This document shows positions 3,823 to 6,183 of a stretch of DNA of 6,183 nt, piece after piece. The stretch spans positions 1 through 6,183 of the forward strand of contig QMME01000253.1 in assembly GCA_003647095.1 (NCBI GenBank), given 5' to 3'. Below the pieces are notes generated by a model. That model did no database searches and was not told the origin of the DNA. It saw only the letters and a program-made list of their open reading frames with translations. The stretch comes from Deltaproteobacteria bacterium. GTDB taxonomy: Bacteria; Myxococcota; B64-G9. Within the stretch, counting starts at the first letter, position 1. Every line of letters starts with the position of its first letter. Both the position numbers and the translations under genes were made by a program.

Positions 3823-6006
3823 TTATTCGAACCAGATGTTCTTCACCGCGTCGTTGTAGACGATCACCCGCTCGATGTTGCCGCTATCGCGGGCGGGAAA
3901 CAGGGTGAAGGCCTTGCGGTTGGGATCGTAATCTGGGGTGAAGCCCTCGAGGCGGCGCCCGTCCATCATCACCAGCTTGACCGTCATGCCCTGCTTGTCC
4001 GGGTAGGCGGTGCCCCGGGGCAGCATCAGGAAGATGGCCTTCAGCGACAGCGCCACGATGTCTTCCGCCTCGCCCCCGGAGCCGGGAGCCGGCTCCAGCC
4101 GGACCAGGTCGGCGTCGGTGTCCACGTGACCGATGACACCGCGGCGGTTGACCCCGTCCTTGAAGTGCACCGTGGCCCGGCGGGGACCGGTGAGATCGTT
4201 GGCCACGCCTGCCTTGCGGGGGGCCCCGGCGGCAGCGGCCGGAGCGGGAGCGAACAGGTCGGCCATGGGCGCATCGGCGGGAACCAGGCCGTCTTCCTGT
4301 CCGGCGCCGCCATCGTCGAACAGGCCCATGAGAGACCTGGGAGCCGAGGGCGCGGGTGCCTTTTCGATGGTTACCCGGGCCACCGGCCGTGCCTTTTTCT
4401 TCTTCTTGGCCGGGGCCACCGGCACCGCGCTCAAGGCCGGCAACGGTGCGGCGGGCGGTGGTGGTGGGGCGGCTGCCGGCGGGGGCGGCGGCGGTTGCTT
4501 CAATGTCGGCTGGGAGGGCTCCGGGACCGTATCCTTGGTATCCCCGGAAAGCCCCCAGAAATCGTCTGCCGCTACCTGCTGGCTACCTTCCGGGCTCGTC
4601 GACTCCACCTCCTCCGACAGGTCGATGGCCTCGTCGGACAGGTCGGGAACGTCTTCGGGGGAGACTTCCTGGATCATGGAATCGTCGACATCCATGATCT
4701 CCGTCTCCTCCTGGGGCTCGGGAGGCTCCAGGGCTATCACCGGCGGCGGGCCGGATTCTTCCGGTTCGGGTTCCGGGGGTTCGGGAATCAGCGGGCCCTC
4801 GTCTTCTTCGTCGGCGCCCAGGTCGGGAGGATCGGGCACCAGCACACCCGGGGCCGATTCCGCTGCCGGGGGCTCGGCCGGGGGCGGGGGAGGCGGGGAT
4901 GGTGTGGCGCCACCGGCTCCCAGGGAAACCTCGGCCTGCACCGCGGCCGCCAGCAGGTCGACCTCGGCGGTATCGTTGGCTGCATCGACCACCAACACCC
5001 CGGGAGTGGTGGGAGACTGGTCCGACCAGCGCGGCCGGGCTTCGGGCAGCGGTTGCTGCGGGGCCAGCACCGCCTGATCCAGGTTGTCGTCCTCCTGGGC
5101 CAGCTCTATCTCCTGTCCCTCTTCGTCGGTGGCCCAGACGTGTTCCTCTTCGACCAGTCCCTGCTTCTCGGCGTAGTCCACCGCCTTTTCGAGCAACTCG
5201 CGATCCAGGCGGGCCTGCTCGACCTCCGCGGCCTGGTGGGTGGTCTTGGCGCCGATGGATTCGTCGGAGCCCAACTCGCCCGGTGACATGCCCAGCTGCT
5301 CCAGCAGCTTGCGGGCTTCCGGATCCACCTCCTCGTAGGAGGCGGTGGGCTCTTCCAGGACGGTCTCGTCGTCGAAATCGATACCAATGGCCTTGGCGCC
5401 GACGTCCGGCACCAGGCTCTCCGCCTCCGCTGCCTTGTCCAGGCCCAGGTTCAAGGAATCGGCCACGTTCAGGGCGAAGGGATTGTCCGCCTTCTCCGTC
5501 TTCTTGATCAGGCGATCCGATTCATCCTGGGCATAGACCGCCCGGTGATAGTCGATTTTCTGGGCTCCTTCTTCTTCTTCCTGGGGAACCTCGGCCAGAC
5601 CCACCTCGCCTTCCTTGAGATCTTCGGTTACCTCCACGGCGAAGTTGCTCAGGCCCTGCTGGCGGAAGGTGGCCCGGGCCCGTTCACGGGCGTCGCGCAC
5701 CTCTATGGCCTTCTTCTCCCGTTCTATCTGTTCCTGTTCCCAGGCCTTGGTGAGCTTCTGCTGCTCGGCCTCGCGCAGCAACTGCTCCGACATCTCGGTG
5801 GCGTAGTGATCGTCGGAGGTCTTGACGGTGGGACCGGTGGCCACCGGTTCTTCTACCTCGTGACGCACCACCGCCTCGGCATCGCCCAGGCGTTCTTCCA
5901 GCCATTGCAGGCGGGCCTTGTCCTTGGGATGCAGCCAGCCGCCCGAGGCTTGCTTGGCGCGCAGGATCTTGAGTTCGCGCTGCAGCTTTTTCCAGTCGTC
6001 GTCCAT
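3823..6006 (-). CDS. Large acidic, proline-rich protein with tandem C-terminal beta-rich domains; function unknown
   Basis: A 727-residue protein from the ATG at 6006; an in-frame GTG at 6030 would add 8 residues, and an in-frame TAA two codons before that GTG rules out a longer form. I do not recognise the protein as a whole. No signal peptide or membrane segment is visible, so it is probably cytoplasmic. Residues 1-115 are charged and helix-prone, possibly coiled coil (80-112). Residues 120-320 are acidic, with two related segments, FAVEVTEDL (122-130) and FALNVADSL (177-185). Residues 320-600 look disordered: polyproline at 371-376, 505-510 and 514-518, PGVLVVD (335-341) and PGVLVPD (386-392), a KKKKK run (534-538), and hydrophobic islands DDFWGL, LMGLFDD and MADLFA. 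Residues about 611-727 form two similar beta-rich units, each with a DG...R.G core. The C-terminal part vaguely recalls small uncharacterised domains of the DUF6982 type; that link is tentative. A scaffold or adaptor role is inference. GTG has AGGGG 7 nt upstream; ATG better suits the predicted promoter. Confidence 0.85.
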   Translation of the reverse strand: MDDDWKKLQRELKILRAKQASGGWLHPKDKARLQWLEERLGDAEAVVRHEVEEPVATGPTVKTSDDHYATEMSEQLLREAEQQKLTKAWEQEQIEREKKAIEVRDARERARATFRQQGLSNFAVEVTEDLKEGEVGLAEVPQEEEEGAQKIDYHRAVYAQDESDRLIKKTEKADNPFALNVADSLNLGLDKAAEAESLVPDVGAKAIGIDFDDETVLEEPTASYEEVDPEARKLLEQLGMSPGELGSDESIGAKTTHQAAEVEQARLDRELLEKAVDYAEKQGLVEEEHVWATDEEGQEIELAQEDDNLDQAVLAPQQPLPEARPRWSDQSPTTPGVLVVDAANDTAEVDLLAAAVQAEVSLGAGGATPSPPPPPPAEPPAAESAPGVLVPDPPDLGADEEDEGPLIPEPPEPEPEESGPPPVIALEPPEPQEETEIMDVDDSMIQEVSPEDVPDLSDEAIDLSEEVESTSPEGSQQVAADDFWGLSGDTKDTVPEPSQPTLKQPPPPPPAAAPPPPPAAPLPALSAVPVAPAKKKKKARPVARVTIEKAPAPSAPRSLMGLFDDGGAGQEDGLVPADAPMADLFAPAPAAAAGAPRKAGVANDLTGPRRATVHFKDGVNRRGVIGHVDTDADLVRLEPAPGSGGEAEDIVALSLKAIFLMLPRGTAYPDKQGMTVKLVMMDGRRLEGFTPDYDPNRKAFTLFPARDSGNIERVIVYNDAVKNIWFE
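4868..4898 (+). other. G-quadruplex-type motif opposite a polyproline run
   Basis: Four G-runs on the + strand (4868-4872, 4880-4884, 4886-4890, 4895-4898) are separated by loops of 7, 1 and 4 nt, meeting the usual G3+N1-7 pattern. The + strand is the template strand of the large minus gene here, and the motif is the complement of codons for the first proline-rich segment (SPPPPPPAEPP). It may be only a by-product of CCC/CCG proline codons. Confidence 0.5.
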
Positions 6007-6043
6007 GGTCCGGCCCCGTGGTACTACCACCGTTTAACCCCTG

Positions 6044-6072
6044 AGAATACTGCGCCCGGAGTCTCATTGCAA
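6044..6072 (-). promoter_or_regulatory. Putative sigma-70 promoter for the large minus-strand gene
   Basis: Read on the minus strand, TTGCAA (6072-6067; 4 of 6 matches to TTGACA) is followed by a 17-bp spacer and TATTCT (6049-6044; 4 of 6 matches to TATAAT). The predicted start point is near 6037. That leaves about 31 nt before the ATG at 6006 but only about 7 nt before the GTG at 6030, and it would leave the AGGGG of the GTG (6042-6038) outside the transcript. This favours the ATG. Both boxes are imperfect and the call rests on spacing and position. Confidence 0.4.
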
Positions 6073-6183
6073 ATGACGGCCGAAGTCCATAATCTCCCAC
6101 TGCTCTGACTGAACGTACTCGATCCATGGTCAAGGCCGGCCGGATCTGGCGCCTGACGGCTTGCAGGTCCACGTGCAGTTCCA
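6073..6183. other. Window end: no assignable gene
   Basis: The last 111 bases hold no gene I can assign. On the + strand an ATG at 6126 opens a frame to the window end, but its translation (MVKAGRIWRLTACRSTCSS) is Cys/Arg-rich and there is no Shine-Dalgarno sequence. A different + frame from 6125 and the minus frame ending the window both read acceptably (DLAPDGLQVHVQF and ELHVDLQAVRRQIRPAL), so a neighbouring gene may begin or end here, but strand and frame cannot be decided from so little sequence. CATAAT at 6088-6093 could be the -10 box of a divergent + promoter. Confidence 0.25.

Noticed and set aside
3686..3833. CRISPR array
   Set aside because: Only two or three imperfect units at a 52-bp period; the intervening segments are themselves hairpins that share sequence, and there are no cas genes.
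3721..3833. Integron attC sites, because ATTCAAC fits RYYYAAC
   Set aside because: The matching GTTRRRY is absent at the other end on the same strand; the decamers are direct repeats, not inverted, and no integrase or cassette is present.
3618..3908. A 96-codon plus-strand ORF starting 18 nt after AGGAGG
   Set aside because: The ribosome site is too far from the ATG, the frame runs through the hairpin array and into the large gene antisense, and the product is a Cys/Arg-rich sequence with no family features.
4444..4494. Second G-quadruplex motif opposite the later polyproline runs
   Set aside because: Only three G-runs of three or more, with loops of about 10 nt or longer, so the usual pattern is not met.
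4126..5286. Long plus-strand open frames (386 and 314 codons) over the large minus gene
   Set aside because: Translations are Gly/Arg- or Ser/Gly-rich low complexity mirrored from Pro/Glu codons. The minus frame has a better start, a coherent domain layout and a duplicated C-terminus.

Overview
The window is a GC-rich stretch of bacterial chromosome with dense coding and a strong G/C bias at third codon positions. Protein families and codon style suggest a proteobacterium. A gammaproteobacterium of the sulphur-oxidising Chromatiales/Ectothiorhodospiraceae kind is my best guess, but that is inference and nothing here fixes the taxon. I see no phage, IS, tRNA, rRNA or CRISPR.

Left part (1-3573, + strand): a PiT-family phosphate permease whose N-terminus lies before the window; 29 nt downstream, a fused SpmA-SpmB ('spore maturation', Gate-domain) membrane protein; then a short spacer with a GC hairpin and a well-spaced promoter-like sequence; then a rhomboid intramembrane serine protease. 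All three are integral membrane proteins. The first two are probably co-transcribed. The rhomboid gene seems to have its own promoter placed so that transcription would begin at or next to its ATG (leaderless mRNA).

Middle (3574-3822): a 249-nt non-coding spacer between convergent genes. It holds one 9-bp stem with AGGAGG in its loop, then a small array of hairpin units. Two units share a 26-bp direct repeat at a 52-bp period and carry stems with the same inner GTTGC/GCAAC but different, compensated outer pairs. A more degenerate hairpin precedes them. This is the most unusual non-coding structure in the window.

Right part (3823-6030, - strand): a large protein (727 or 735 aa) of no family I can name with certainty. 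It has a charged helical N-terminus, a long acidic and proline-rich central region with three polyproline runs and short repeated hydrophobic motifs, and a compact C-terminus that looks like two tandem copies of a small beta-rich domain. It has no visible signal peptide or membrane segment and looks like a cytoplasmic scaffold or adaptor. The last 150 nt hold its probable promoter and no gene that can be assigned.
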